Assembly (NCBI RefSeq): GCF_037113415.1
Contig: NZ_CP146608.1
Coordinates: 1,570,501-1,634,500, forward strand
From: Devosia sp. XK-2
GTDB taxonomy: Bacteria; Pseudomonadota; Alphaproteobacteria; Rhizobiales; Devosiaceae
Reading direction: 5' to 3'
Length of the DNA: 64,000 nucleotides
The position numbers were made by a program, and so were the translations under genes. Below are positions 55,585-64,000 of this stretch, one piece after another (position 1 is the first letter of the stretch; every line of letters starts with the position of its first letter). The notes beneath the pieces were generated by a model. The model worked only from the letters and a program-made list of their open reading frames with translations, did no database searches and was not told the DNA's origin.

Positions 55585-56511
55585 ATGGAAATCACTGCTG
55601 CAATGGTCAAGCAGCTCCGCGACTCGACCGGCGTCGGGATGATGGACTGCAAGAAGGCCCTGGCCGAAACCAATGGCGATATGGACGCCGCCGTGGATTG
55701 GCTGCGCACCCGTGGCCTGGCCAAGGCCGCCAAGAAGGCGGACCGCGTCGCCGCTGAAGGCCTGGTCGGTGTCGTTACCGCCGGCACCAAGGCTGCCGCT
55801 GTCGAAGTCAATTCCGAAACCGACTTCGTTGCCCGCAACGAGCAGTTCCAGAACATTGTCGAAGCCGTCTCCAAGCTGGCCCTCGATGCCGATGGCGATG
55901 TCGTCAAGCTCGGCGAAATGCCGTTCCCCGGCACCGGCCATTCGGTTTCCGCCGAGTTGACCGAAGCCATCGCCAAGATCGGCGAGAACATGAACCTGCG
56001 CCGCACCCAGACCGTTTCGGTCACCGACGGTGTCGTGGAAAGCTATGTCCACAATGCGGTCAAGCCCGGCATGGGTAAGATCGGCATTCTGGTCGCGCTT
56101 GAATCGAGTGGTGACAAGGCCGCTCTGTCCGCTTTGGGCAAGCAGCTCGCCATGCACATCGCCGCTGCTCAGCCCCAGGCCATTTCGCCTGATGAGCTGG
56201 ACCAGGAAGTGGTTGCGCGCGAGCGTGCCATCATTCTCGAGCAGGTCAAGGAAAGCGGCAAGCCCGCCGACATCGCCGAGAAGATGGTCGAAGGCCGCAT
56301 GCGCAAATATTTCGAGGAAGTCACGCTGCTTAGCCAGGTCTTCGTCATCGACGGCGAAACCAAGGTCGGCGACGCGATCAAGAACGCCGAAAAGGATGCC
56401 GGCGCTCCGATCAAGCTGACCCGCTTCGTGCGCTTTGCCCTGGGCGAAGGCATCGAAAAGGCGGAGAGCGATTTTGCCGCTGAAGTCGCCGCGACCGCTG
56501 GCGTGAAGTAA
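55585..56511 (+). CDS. tsf: Elongation factor Ts
   Basis: This 308-residue guanine-nucleotide exchange factor acts on EF-Tu. The N-terminal UBA-like module is [20 protein letters not shown]. The exchange core has the diagnostic [15 protein letters not shown], and further on is [20 protein letters not shown] followed by [21 protein letters not shown] precedes the ATG. A hairpin after the gene ends the rpsB-tsf unit. Confidence 0.98.
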   Translation: MEITAAMVKQLRDSTGVGMMDCKKALAETNGDMDAAVDWLRTRGLAKAAKKADRVAAEGLVGVVTAGTKAAAVEVNSETDFVARNEQFQNIVEAVSKLALDADGDVVKLGEMPFPGTGHSVSAELTEAIAKIGENMNLRRTQTVSVTDGVVESYVHNAVKPGMGKIGILVALESSGDKAALSALGKQLAMHIAAAQPQAISPDELDQEVVARERAIILEQVKESGKPADIAEKMVEGRMRKYFEEVTLLSQVFVIDGETKVGDAIKNAEKDAGAPIKLTRFVRFALGEGIEKAESDFAAEVAATAGVK

Positions 56512-56523
56512 GTCGAATATTTT

Positions 56524-56549
56524 GGGAGCGGCCGTTTGCGGCCGCTCCC
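56524..56549 (+). terminator. Terminator after tsf
   Basis: GGGAGCGGCC (56524-56533) and GGCCGCTCCC (56540-56549), a perfect 10-bp stem with a 6-base loop, lie 12 bases after the tsf stop. The following bases (TGCTCTTC) are only moderately T-rich. Confidence 0.65.
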
Positions 56550-56704
56550 TGCTCTTCAGATCGTTCGGATTCTGGATCGAGCCTCACAAATTCTCAATCA
56601 TGTCCTGCAGAACCACGGCTTCTATTGCCGGGTGTTTTGCCATAGGGTCTGCCCGGTCCGCCGGATTCGGTGGCCCGAATTGTTCAGATCAAGGGGTCCC
56701 TCCG

Positions 56705-57424
56705 ATGTCATCCGCACATAAGCGCATCTTGCTCAAGGTTTCGGGTGAAGCGCTGGCGGGAGACAATTCTTTCGGCATCGAGCCGCCCTATTTGCAAAGA
56801 ATTGCCGGGCAGATCGCCGATGTCGCGCGGGGCGGCGTGCAGGTTGCCATTGTCGTCGGCGGCGGAAACATCTTCCGCGGCATGGCCGGCGCGGCCGACG
56901 GCACCGACCGGGTGACGGCCGACCTGATGGGCATGCTGGGCACCATGATCAACGCCCTGGCGCTGAGCAACGCCATTTCCCGCCAAGGGGTTAAGTCAAA
57001 ACCGTTCAGCGCCGCCACGATGCCTTCAGTTGCCGATACATTTACGGCGCGCGATGCGAAACTGGCGCTCGAGGAAGGCTTTGTTGTCGTTCTGGGCGGT
57101 GGCACCGGCAATCCATTCTTCACGACCGATACCGCCGCCACGCTGCGCGCCATCGAACTCGAATGCGACATGGTACTCAAGGGCACCAAAGTTGACGGAG
57201 TTTATTCGGCAGACCCGATGAAGGACCCGGCGGCAACCCGATACAGCCAGATCGGCTATGACGAAGTCATTAGTCGCAATCTCAAGGTCATGGACACTGC
57301 CGCATTCGCCCTTGCCCGCGACAATGCGATGCCGATAATCGTATATGCATTGGACGACAAGGCAGGCCTTGCTGGTGTATTGGAGGGCAGGGGGCAATCC
57401 ACGCGCGTGGGCAACCCGCTCTAG
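56705..57424 (+). CDS. pyrH: Uridylate kinase
   Basis: This 239-residue hexameric UMP kinase of the amino-acid-kinase fold has [48 protein letters not shown] and the ATP-site [32 protein letters not shown] is also present. The ATG at 56705 has AAGGGG 9 bases before it and gives the standard length. It starts the group pyrH-frr-uppS-cdsA-rseP-bamA-lpxD. Confidence 0.97.
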   Translation: MSSAHKRILLKVSGEALAGDNSFGIEPPYLQRIAGQIADVARGGVQVAIVVGGGNIFRGMAGAADGTDRVTADLMGMLGTMINALALSNAISRQGVKSKPFSAATMPSVADTFTARDAKLALEEGFVVVLGGGTGNPFFTTDTAATLRAIELECDMVLKGTKVDGVYSADPMKDPAATRYSQIGYDEVISRNLKVMDTAAFALARDNAMPIIVYALDDKAGLAGVLEGRGQSTRVGNPL

Positions 57425-57528
57425 GCGCCTGGCAGAAAATGCCGACGGCCCGCAGGGCCAGTGAACCGGATAAACGCCGGATATTGGGCACAAGACCTGA
57501 ACCGGCAATGGACTGGAAGGAAACGGCG

Positions 57529-58089
57529 ATGGCCGCAAGTTACGATCTCAACGACCTCAAGACGCGCATGCAGAAATCCGTCGCGTCGCTCAAGGACGAG
57601 TTGGGCGGCCTGAGGACCGGGCGCGCCAGTGCCAGCCTGCTCGAGCCGGTGACCGTGGATGTCTATGGCTCGCGTATGCCGCTCAATCAGGTCGCCACTG
57701 TTACCGTTCCGGAACCCCGCATGTTGTCCGTTCAGGTGTGGGACCGCTCCAATGCGAGCGCCGTTGAAAAGGCCATTCGTGACAGCGGCCTGGGCCTCAA
57801 CCCCATGAGCGAAGGCCAGATCATTCGCGTGCCGCTGCCCGAGCTCAATGAGCAGCGCCGCAAGGAATTGGCGAAGGTTGCACACAACTATGCCGAGCAG
57901 GCGCGCGTCGCTGTTCGGCATATTCGGCGCGACGGGATGGACGCCTTGAAAAAGGCGGAGAAGGACGGCGACATGAGCCAGGACGATGCCAAGAAGCAGT
58001 CGGATCTCGTTCAGAAGGCAACCGACGAAGCCGTGGCCGAGATCGATACCATCGTCGCAAGCAAGGAACAGGAGATCATGCAGGTCTGA
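57529..58089 (+). CDS. frr: Ribosome recycling factor
   Basis: This 186-residue factor releases ribosomes after termination together with EF-G. Markers are [60 protein letters not shown] and [14 protein letters not shown]. The ATG at 57529 gives the exact family length and has GGAAGGAAAC before it; longer in-frame starts exist but are unlike relatives. Confidence 0.97.
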   Translation: MAASYDLNDLKTRMQKSVASLKDELGGLRTGRASASLLEPVTVDVYGSRMPLNQVATVTVPEPRMLSVQVWDRSNASAVEKAIRDSGLGLNPMSEGQIIRVPLPELNEQRRKELAKVAHNYAEQARVAVRHIRRDGMDALKKAEKDGDMSQDDAKKQSDLVQKATDEAVAEIDTIVASKEQEIMQV

Positions 58090-58122
58090 GTGACCGCCTG
58101 ATCTTGCGCCGGGAGGGCGTCG

Positions 58123-58884
58123 ATGGCAGGGGAACCGGCCGCCAGCATGAGTGTGGAACCGGGAGCGGGCCTCAAAATCCCGCGCCACATTGGCGTGATC
58201 ATGGACGGCAATGGCCGCTGGGCCAAGCTGCGCGGCAAGCGGCGCACTGAAGGGCATGTGGAAGGGGTGAAATCCCTTCGCGGCCTGGTGGAACACTGCA
58301 TAAATTATGGCGTGTCCTATCTGACCGTCTTCAGTTTTTCATCGGAAAACTGGTCGCGCCCCACGGATGAAGTGTCATTTATTTTCAATCTGTTGCGGCG
58401 CTTTGTTGCTTCAGATTTACAGCGGTTGATCCGCAATAATGTGCGCGTCCGCATTATCGGCTCGCGCGATGGGCTTGAACCATCTCTGGTCAAGCTGATC
58501 GACGATGTCGAAGCCAAGACGCGGGCCAATACTGGCCTGACTCTGGTTGTGGCGTTCAACTATGGCAGCAAGGCCGAGATTGTGGCTGCCACCCGGCATT
58601 TGGCGCGCGAGGTGGCAGCGGGGCGCCTGCATCCCGACGACATAGATGAGCGGCGTCTTGGCGACGCCCTCTACACCGCCGGATTGCCCGATCCCGATGT
58701 CATTATCCGTACCAGCGGCGAGCAGCGGCTCTCCAATTTCCTGCTCTGGCAGGCGGCCTATTCCGAATTTGTGTTTGTGGACGAGCACTGGCCCGATTTT
58801 GACGAAACCAGTTTCCTGCGCGTGCTCGAAACCTATTCCCAGCGCGACCGGCGCTTTGGCGGCATAGGGACGACGGCGCGTTGA
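58123..58884 (+). CDS. uppS: Undecaprenyl diphosphate synthase
   Basis: This 253-residue cis-prenyltransferase makes the C55 lipid carrier for peptidoglycan and polysaccharides. The catalytic Asp28 is in IGVIMDGNGRWAK. Other conserved segments are VFSFSSENWSRP, VVAFNYGSKAEI and PDPDVIIRTSGEQRLSNFLL followed by the C-terminal arginines (RDRRFGG). GGGAGGG precedes the ATG. Its stop overlaps the TTG start of cdsA. Confidence 0.97.
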   Translation: MAGEPAASMSVEPGAGLKIPRHIGVIMDGNGRWAKLRGKRRTEGHVEGVKSLRGLVEHCINYGVSYLTVFSFSSENWSRPTDEVSFIFNLLRRFVASDLQRLIRNNVRVRIIGSRDGLEPSLVKLIDDVEAKTRANTGLTLVVAFNYGSKAEIVAATRHLAREVAAGRLHPDDIDERRLGDALYTAGLPDPDVIIRTSGEQRLSNFLLWQAAYSEFVFVDEHWPDFDETSFLRVLETYSQRDRRFGGIGTTAR

Positions 58885-59741
58885 GCGAGCAGGGCGATCC
58901 TGGTGTAGAGCCGCCGGCAAAAACGCGCCGGTCATGGGCCGATATAGGCCCCAGGCTCGCTTCGGCTGCCGTGCTGATAGCGCTGACTGCGACCACCCTC
59001 TATTTCGGCGGCTACCTGTTCGGGGCAGTGGTCGGCGCGGTCTATGCCCTGGCCTATCGCGAATGGGAAACCATGGTCACGCGAGCCCCCCTGACACCAG
59101 GAGGTATCACTCTGATTGTCCTGGTCGGGAGCTCAGGGCTGCTTTTCCCGCTCGCCGGGATTTGGGGGCCGCTCCTGGCGACCGTATTGGCCATCCTTCT
59201 CGCGGTCACCATGGAGCGAGAGCACATGGTCTGGCGGATTGCCGGCCTCATTCTTTTCGGAGCATTGATCGTCTCGGTTCTGGGCATGCGAGGCACCGAT
59301 ATTGCCGGCGTCTGGGCCGGCGTCTATCTCGGCACGGTGGTGTGGATGACCGATTCTGCGGCCTTCTTTGCCGGCCGCCAGATTGGCGGAGAAAAGCTGG
59401 CGCCGGATATTTCGCCATCCAAGACCTGGTCGGGCGCCTTGGGAGGGCTGGCCCTGGGTACCGGAGCCGGACTTCTGGTCTGGATTTGGCTGACAGACTC
59501 CCCGATCTGGATTGGTGTCGTGCTGTCTGCGACCATCAGCATATTGGGGCAGGCGGGCGATTTGGCCGAAAGCGCCATCAAGCGATTTTTCCGCATCAAG
59601 GACAGCGGCGACATTATCCCCGGTCATGGCGGGCTTATGGACCGGCTGGACAGCCTCACATTTGGCGTGTTTCTCGTGGCAATTGTTGGCGGCCTTCACG
59701 CGGGATTTGGTTCGGTGGCAGAAGGCCTGCTCAATTGGTAG
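58881..59741 (+). CDS. cdsA: Phosphatidate cytidylyltransferase
   Basis: This 286-residue inner-membrane enzyme makes CDP-diacylglycerol, the precursor of all phospholipids. Eight or so hydrophobic segments are present. The signature at the end is APDISPSKTWSGALGG and later KDSGDIIPGHGGLMDRLDSL with the metal-binding aspartates. The start is a TTG overlapping the uppS stop, a sign of coupling. It is followed by rseP with no dxr gene between. Confidence 0.95.
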   Translation: MSEQGDPGVEPPAKTRRSWADIGPRLASAAVLIALTATTLYFGGYLFGAVVGAVYALAYREWETMVTRAPLTPGGITLIVLVGSSGLLFPLAGIWGPLLATVLAILLAVTMEREHMVWRIAGLILFGALIVSVLGMRGTDIAGVWAGVYLGTVVWMTDSAAFFAGRQIGGEKLAPDISPSKTWSGALGGLALGTGAGLLVWIWLTDSPIWIGVVLSATISILGQAGDLAESAIKRFFRIKDSGDIIPGHGGLMDRLDSLTFGVFLVAIVGGLHAGFGSVAEGLLNW

Positions 59742-59762
59742 TCAAAGGCGAAACGAGGTCCC

Positions 59763-60884
59763 ATGCCTGAAGCCTTTTTGTGGCTCAATGCCATATGGAT
59801 CATTGCCTTCATCGTCTTCGTGCACGAAATGGGCCACTATCTGGTAGCGCGCTGGAATGGCGTCGCGATCCATACCTTTTCCATAGGTTTTGGCCGGGAG
59901 ATCTTCGGCTGGAATGACAAGCAGGGCACCCGCTGGCGAATCTCGATGATTCCGCTGGGCGGTTATGTTCGTTTTGTCGGTGACATGAATGCTGCCAGCG
60001 CCCCCGATCCCGAGGCCGCGGCAAATGTCGATCCCGCTCTGGCGCCGCGCCTGTTTGCCAACAAGAACGTTTGGCAGCGCATAGCCATAGTGGTGGCCGG
60101 CCCGGCGGCCAATGTCCTGCTGACCTTCCTCATTCTTTACGCCCTGCTGCTCGGTTATGGCCGTTATTCGATCCCACCGGTCATTGGCGACGTCATGGCC
60201 GGGTCCGTTGCCGAAGCGGCCGGATTTCTGCCCGGCGACGAAATCGTGGCCGTCGACGGCTATGCGGTTCGCGGCTTCGAGGATTTCCAGCGTTACGTCG
60301 CCACCAGCCCCGAGCGACCTGTCGTGGTCGACCTCCTGCGCGCGGGTGCCGAACGCACCCTGACCCTGGTTCCCGAAGCCGTTGAAGTCAAAGATCGATT
60401 CGGGAACGATCAGCGCATTGGCCGCATCGGGGTCTCTCGTGATGTCGGTGAGGCCGATGTGACACTTTACCGCCCCGGTCCGGTCGAAGCCGTCGGCATG
60501 ACCTTTGAAGAGATCAGGTTCATCGTGCAGCGCACGGCTGCATTTCTGGGTGATTTCTTTGTCGGCAGGGGCGACGTGGAGCAATTGGGAGGGCCCGTAA
60601 AGGTCGCCAAAGTGTCAGGAGAAGTGGCGACTTTGGGCTTTGTTCCGCTTGTCAACCTGATGGCGCTGCTATCGCTCAATATCGGCATCTTCAACCTCCT
60701 GCCCGTGCCGATGCTCGACGGAGGACACCTGTTTTACTATCTCATCGAGGCCCTTCGCGGCCGCCCGCTGAGCATGCGGGTTCAGGAGATTGGATTTCGC
60801 TTTGGATTTGCTCTTGTACTTGCGCTCATGGTGTTTACGCTGTTCAACGACACCGTGTTCGACCATTTCGGTATTCTGCGCTAA
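59763..60884 (+). CDS. rseP: Site-2 membrane metalloprotease RseP (MmpA)
   Basis: This 373-residue intramembrane zinc protease has zinc ligands in FVHEMGHYLVARW (His21, His25) and the third ligand in the LLPVPMLDGGHLF helix. A single PDZ domain lies near residues 130-210 (GSVAEAAGFLPGDEIVAVDG). It cleaves anti-sigma factors and leftover signal peptides; in Caulobacter the homologue MmpA degrades PodJ. E. coli RseP has two PDZ domains. CGAGGTCCC precedes the ATG. Confidence 0.95.
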   Translation: MPEAFLWLNAIWIIAFIVFVHEMGHYLVARWNGVAIHTFSIGFGREIFGWNDKQGTRWRISMIPLGGYVRFVGDMNAASAPDPEAAANVDPALAPRLFANKNVWQRIAIVVAGPAANVLLTFLILYALLLGYGRYSIPPVIGDVMAGSVAEAAGFLPGDEIVAVDGYAVRGFEDFQRYVATSPERPVVVDLLRAGAERTLTLVPEAVEVKDRFGNDQRIGRIGVSRDVGEADVTLYRPGPVEAVGMTFEEIRFIVQRTAAFLGDFFVGRGDVEQLGGPVKVAKVSGEVATLGFVPLVNLMALLSLNIGIFNLLPVPMLDGGHLFYYLIEALRGRPLSMRVQEIGFRFGFALVLALMVFTLFNDTVFDHFGILR

Positions 60885-61067
60885 GGCCTTGTTAACCTTG
60901 GTTCGCAAGGTGTTGCATGAATACAAGGTCGCCAATGAATTGCTAACCGCGTGAACACTCACGCCTTGTTCCTGGTTAAAAAAACAGTAAAACACTTCAA
61001 TGGAGTTAGCTTGGGGGAGCGCTGTGCATGGCGATTCTCCAAGCGGGTCGCAGAAGGCAATAACAAT

Positions 61068-63182
61068 ATGATTCACCCCACCAAGTTGATGCGTGGCGCG
61101 GTTTCGGCGATCGCCATTATGGGGGCTGCCCCCATGGCTGCCGGCGTGCCTGTCCTTGGCGTTGTGGCTGCTCACGCACAGGAGCAATTGGTCGCTTCGG
61201 TGCTGTTCGAAGGCAATCGTCGCTTTCCCGACAGTCAGCTCCTGACCATGGTCGATATTTCGACCACCGGCATTTTCAGTCAGCAAAGGCTCAATGCCGA
61301 TATCGAGAGCATCCGGCAGGCCTATGATCGCGACGGATTCAACTCCGTTTCGGTGACGGCCCGGACCGAGCAGACCGCAGATGGGCGCGTGCGCGTCATC
61401 TTTGAAATCAATGAAGGCGAGCGCGCTGGCATTGCAGCGATCAACTTCACTGGCAACAATTCCATCGGTGCCGGCAACCTCAAGGGTGCCATGCTCACCA
61501 AGGAGTCCGGGATCCTGAGCTGGCTGCTCCGGGACGACACTTATGATGAGCAGAAGATGGCGGTCGACCGGGAGCGTATCCGCCTTTATTACGCCAATCG
61601 GGGTTTCCCCGATGCGCAGGTCAACTCGGTCGCTGAGTATGACGCGGCCCGCAACGCCTATTTCGTCAACGTGACCGTCAATGAAGGTCAGAAATATGAA
61701 TTTGGCAACGTTGGCATCGAGACCAGCATCGACGGTCTGAACACCGACGTGCTGCGCAGCACCGTGCGTACCGGCAAGGGTGCACGCTATTCGATGTTCG
61801 ACCTGCAGAAATCCATCGAAGACATGGCCTATGAGGCCACCACGCAGGGCTATTCCTTTGCTGACGTGCGCGCGCGTCTGGATCGCGATACGGCCAGCAA
61901 CACCTTTAATGTGACTTATCTCGTCGATGAGGGCGCTCGCATTTATGTCGAGCGCATCAACATCACCGGCAATATCAAGACGCGCGACTTTGTTATCCGG
62001 CGCGAGCTGGATTTCGCCGAAGGCGACCCGTTCAACCGTTCCATGGTTATTCGTGGCCGCGATAGGATCGATGCACTTGGATATTTCTCCAAGATCGATA
62101 TTTCGACTGCACCTGGTTCCTCGCCGGACAAGGTCGTGCTCAACATCAATGTGGTGGAAAGCTCGACGGGTGAATATGGTGCCACGGCGGGCTATTCGAC
62201 CTCCGACGGCATCCTGGGCGAACTGTCGCTGACCGAACGTAACTTCCTTGGTCGCGGCCAATATCTGCGCGCCGCCATCGGGGCCTCGACATCGGGCCGC
62301 ACGTTCGATTTCTCGTTCACCGAGCCGCGCTTCATGGGCCTCAAGGTGTCCGCGGGTGTCGATGCATATCATCGCATCAACGACGAAACCTCGACCAGCT
62401 TCTACGGCAGCCAGGTTACGGGCGGGCAGCTTCGCGTCGGCGTGCCGCTGACCAGCGCCCTCAATGCTCAGTTCTTTGGCGGCCTTGAACACAAGGTTAT
62501 CAAGGATGATAATCCGGATGACTCTGCGCTTGTGGCGAATGGTCAGGAGTTCAACAAGGCTTTTGTTGGCTACACCCTGACCTGGAACGGTGTCGACGAC
62601 GTCAAGAACCCGACCGAAGGTCTCTATGCCACCTTCACCCAGCAATATATCGGCTGGGATCACAATCTGCTGCGCAGCGAGGCGCGCGCTCGCTACTTCG
62701 TGCCCCTCATTCCCGATAGTGGCGTCGTCGCCAGCGTTCGTGGCCAGGCGGGCATTGTGAACAGCGTCAATGGCGGTTCGGTCCATTCGGTGGAAGCATT
62801 CACACCGGGCTCGCAGTTGATCCGTGGTTTCGCGAGCAGGGGCTTTGGTCCGCGGCTGGCCAGCGGCGAATATGTCGGCACGACGATGTTTGCCGGCATT
62901 TCGGGCGAGATCGAGTTCCCAATTCCTGGCCTGCCGGAGAATTATGGTCTGAGCGGCGCGGTCTGGGCCGATGCGGCGTGGATCGGCGACAGCAGCAACA
63001 TCCTTGGCGGTGGCGGTGCTGTGGCAACCAGCAATGATCAGCCCTGGCGGACCTCGGTTGGCGCTTCGCTGATTTGGGACTCGCCATTCGGCCCGCTGCG
63101 TGGCGACTTCGCTCACGTGTTGAACAAGTCGACCGACGATCGCACGCAGCTGTTCCAGTTCACTATTTCGACCCTGCTTTAG
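61068..63182 (+). CDS. bamA: Outer membrane protein assembly factor BamA
   Basis: This 704-residue protein is the central insertase of outer-membrane beta-barrels. A signal peptide ends near VVAAHAQ, then five POTRA domains (about 45-365, starting VASVLFEGNRRFPDSQLLTM) and a C-terminal barrel. The barrel contains the hallmark loop LIRGFASRGFGPR and ends in QLFQFTISTLL. The ATG at 61068 has AAGG 10 bases before it; an ATG at 61089 or a GTG at 60951 are alternatives. It lies with rseP and lpxD in the standard envelope cluster. Confidence 0.94.
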   Translation: MIHPTKLMRGAVSAIAIMGAAPMAAGVPVLGVVAAHAQEQLVASVLFEGNRRFPDSQLLTMVDISTTGIFSQQRLNADIESIRQAYDRDGFNSVSVTARTEQTADGRVRVIFEINEGERAGIAAINFTGNNSIGAGNLKGAMLTKESGILSWLLRDDTYDEQKMAVDRERIRLYYANRGFPDAQVNSVAEYDAARNAYFVNVTVNEGQKYEFGNVGIETSIDGLNTDVLRSTVRTGKGARYSMFDLQKSIEDMAYEATTQGYSFADVRARLDRDTASNTFNVTYLVDEGARIYVERINITGNIKTRDFVIRRELDFAEGDPFNRSMVIRGRDRIDALGYFSKIDISTAPGSSPDKVVLNINVVESSTGEYGATAGYSTSDGILGELSLTERNFLGRGQYLRAAIGASTSGRTFDFSFTEPRFMGLKVSAGVDAYHRINDETSTSFYGSQVTGGQLRVGVPLTSALNAQFFGGLEHKVIKDDNPDDSALVANGQEFNKAFVGYTLTWNGVDDVKNPTEGLYATFTQQYIGWDHNLLRSEARARYFVPLIPDSGVVASVRGQAGIVNSVNGGSVHSVEAFTPGSQLIRGFASRGFGPRLASGEYVGTTMFAGISGEIEFPIPGLPENYGLSGAVWADAAWIGDSSNILGGGGAVATSNDQPWRTSVGASLIWDSPFGPLRGDFAHVLNKSTDDRTQLFQFTISTLL

Positions 63183-63209
63183 ACCGGTCGTTTTCGAAAT
63201 CGAGTTTGG

Positions 63210-63235
63210 AGCCGCGGGGCGGTAGCGCCGCGGCT
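63210..63235 (+). terminator. Hairpin after bamA
   Basis: AGCCGCGG (63210-63217) and CCGCGGCT (63228-63235) enclose a 10-base loop and are followed by TCATTTGTTT. It may attenuate transcription into lpxD, which begins 20 bases later. Confidence 0.5.
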
Positions 63236-63255
63236 TCATTTGTTTAAGTGGCATC

Positions 63256-64000
63256 ATGGTCGACACCCGTTTTCATCGCTTTGCCGGTCCGCTGACTTTG
63301 GGTGCTTTGCTGGCCCAGATCGGTCAGTCCGGCCTGGCGGAGAGCCTCGCCAATTCGGCGCTTGTCATTTCCGGTGTTGCCGAGCTGGAATTGGCCGGGC
63401 CGGGCGACCTGGCTCTTGCAGCGCAGGCCGGCTACGCCGAGCAGTTGCGGGGCACCTCGGCCGGCGCGGTTCTCGTTTCTCCGGCATTGCGGGATGAGGT
63501 TCCCGATGGGTGCGTCGCTCTGGTAGTAGACAAGCCACACAATGTCTTTGCCGACATTCTTGATGCGCTTTATCCATCCAGCACACGATCGATAATCGCT
63601 GCGGGGCGTGAGGATTTGGGTGCCCCTGTCTTTGAGCGCGACGTGACGCTGGGCACCAATGTGGTCGTCGGCGCCGGTGTCGAGATCGGCCGCGGCACGG
63701 TGATCGGTGCCAACACGGTTATTGGAGCGGGCGTCACCATTGGCCGGAATTGCGTGATAGCCGCCAATTGCACCATTGATTGTGCGCATCTTGGCAACGA
63801 GGTTGTCCTGCATTCGGGCGTGCGCATCGGCACCGAGGGTTTCGGTTGGCTCGATTTTGGACAGTCCAATCGCAAGATTCCGCAATTGGGGCGCGTCATT
63901 ATCCAGGATCATGTCGAAATCGGTGCCAATAGCACCGTCGATCGTGGCGCCCTTGGCGACACGGTTCTGGGCGAGGGCACCAAGATCGATAATCTGGTCC
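63256..64000 (+). CDS. lpxD: UDP-3-O-acylglucosamine N-acyltransferase, C-terminal part outside the window
   Basis: 248 codons from an ATG at 63256 to the right edge, with no stop. The N-terminal uridine-binding domain begins FHRFAGPLTLGALLAQIG. It is followed by left-handed beta-helix hexapeptide repeats (GTNVVVGAGVEIGRGTVIGA, then NTVIGAGVTIGRNCVI). The HSGVRIGTEGFGW segment and STVDRGALGDTVLGEGT hold the conserved active-site loop, with the catalytic histidine of this family expected beyond the edge. The enzyme adds the second acyl chain in lipid A synthesis. No strong ribosome site is seen; the start is chosen by alignment to the family. Confidence 0.94.
   Translation, partial: MVDTRFHRFAGPLTLGALLAQIGQSGLAESLANSALVISGVAELELAGPGDLALAAQAGYAEQLRGTSAGAVLVSPALRDEVPDGCVALVVDKPHNVFADILDALYPSSTRSIIAAGREDLGAPVFERDVTLGTNVVVGAGVEIGRGTVIGANTVIGAGVTIGRNCVIAANCTIDCAHLGNEVVLHSGVRIGTEGFGWLDFGQSNRKIPQLGRVIIQDHVEIGANSTVDRGALGDTVLGEGTKIDNLV

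Noticed and set aside
60669..63266. 865-codon open frame antisense to bamA
   Set aside because: The sense strand has a complete BamA with POTRA domains and barrel; the antisense product has no recognisable features.

Overview
The window comes from a high-GC alphaproteobacterium of the order Hyphomicrobiales (Rhizobiales), most likely Devosia or a close relative. The reasons are the gene orders nuoA-N/birA/rnj/DUF1467/proS/lolC/lolD/dnaE and rpsB-tsf-pyrH-frr-uppS-cdsA-rseP-bamA-lpxD, a NuoE with a long C-terminal extension, a short bacterial-type ProRS, Omp25/Omp31-like small porins, GAAC-N7-GAAC (alphaproteobacterial LexA) sequences, and typical rhizobial intergenic palindromes. The genus is an inference; no rRNA is present.

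Layout. 1-4.35 kb: the N-terminal part of a PilZ protein (off the left edge), nnr, a TetA-like efflux pump, the HU gene, tRNA-Val(TAC) and tRNA-Asp(GTC). 4.67-23.86 kb: an accessory carbohydrate-uptake region with three ABC systems. System 1 has a FadR-type regulator, an ATPase and a solute-binding protein, plus one large protein in which the two usual permease subunits are fused. System 2 has a FadR-type regulator and a ribose/xylose-type importer with two permeases. System 3 is divergent: a sugar-acid dehydratase-like enolase-superfamily enzyme, two permeases and a binding protein on one side, and a ROK regulator, a ThuA-like protein and the ATPase on the other. 24-26.5 kb: an exported MsrA and two small outer-membrane beta-barrel proteins.

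26.9-42.25 kb: the complete 14-subunit complex I operon, with an extra small membrane-protein gene between nuoE and nuoF. 42.3-54.4 kb: birA, rnj, a DUF1467 gene, a YjbR-like gene, a probable unannotated small RNA on the minus strand, proS, lolC, lolD, a roughly 900-base spacer, dnaE and a VOC-fold gene. 54.7-64 kb: rpsB-tsf, then pyrH, frr, uppS, cdsA, rseP, bamA and the start of lpxD. This last block links translation, isoprenoid carrier and phospholipid synthesis, and outer-membrane assembly.

The most interesting unexplained items are: (a) a 32-codon hydrophobic peptide gene in the lolD-dnaE spacer, behind a promoter carrying a GAAC-N7-GAAC (LexA-type) site, a candidate SOS-induced membrane peptide that may be cotranscribed with the replicative polymerase gene; (b) a multi-hairpin minus-strand RNA with its own promoter and terminator upstream of proS; (c) a 21-bp hairpin in the same lolD-dnaE spacer; (d) a fused permease pair; (e) a 78-bp nested dyad in the system 1 divergent promoter. 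I see no phage, transposase, integrase or CRISPR array. All calls are from reading the sequence; no database search was run.
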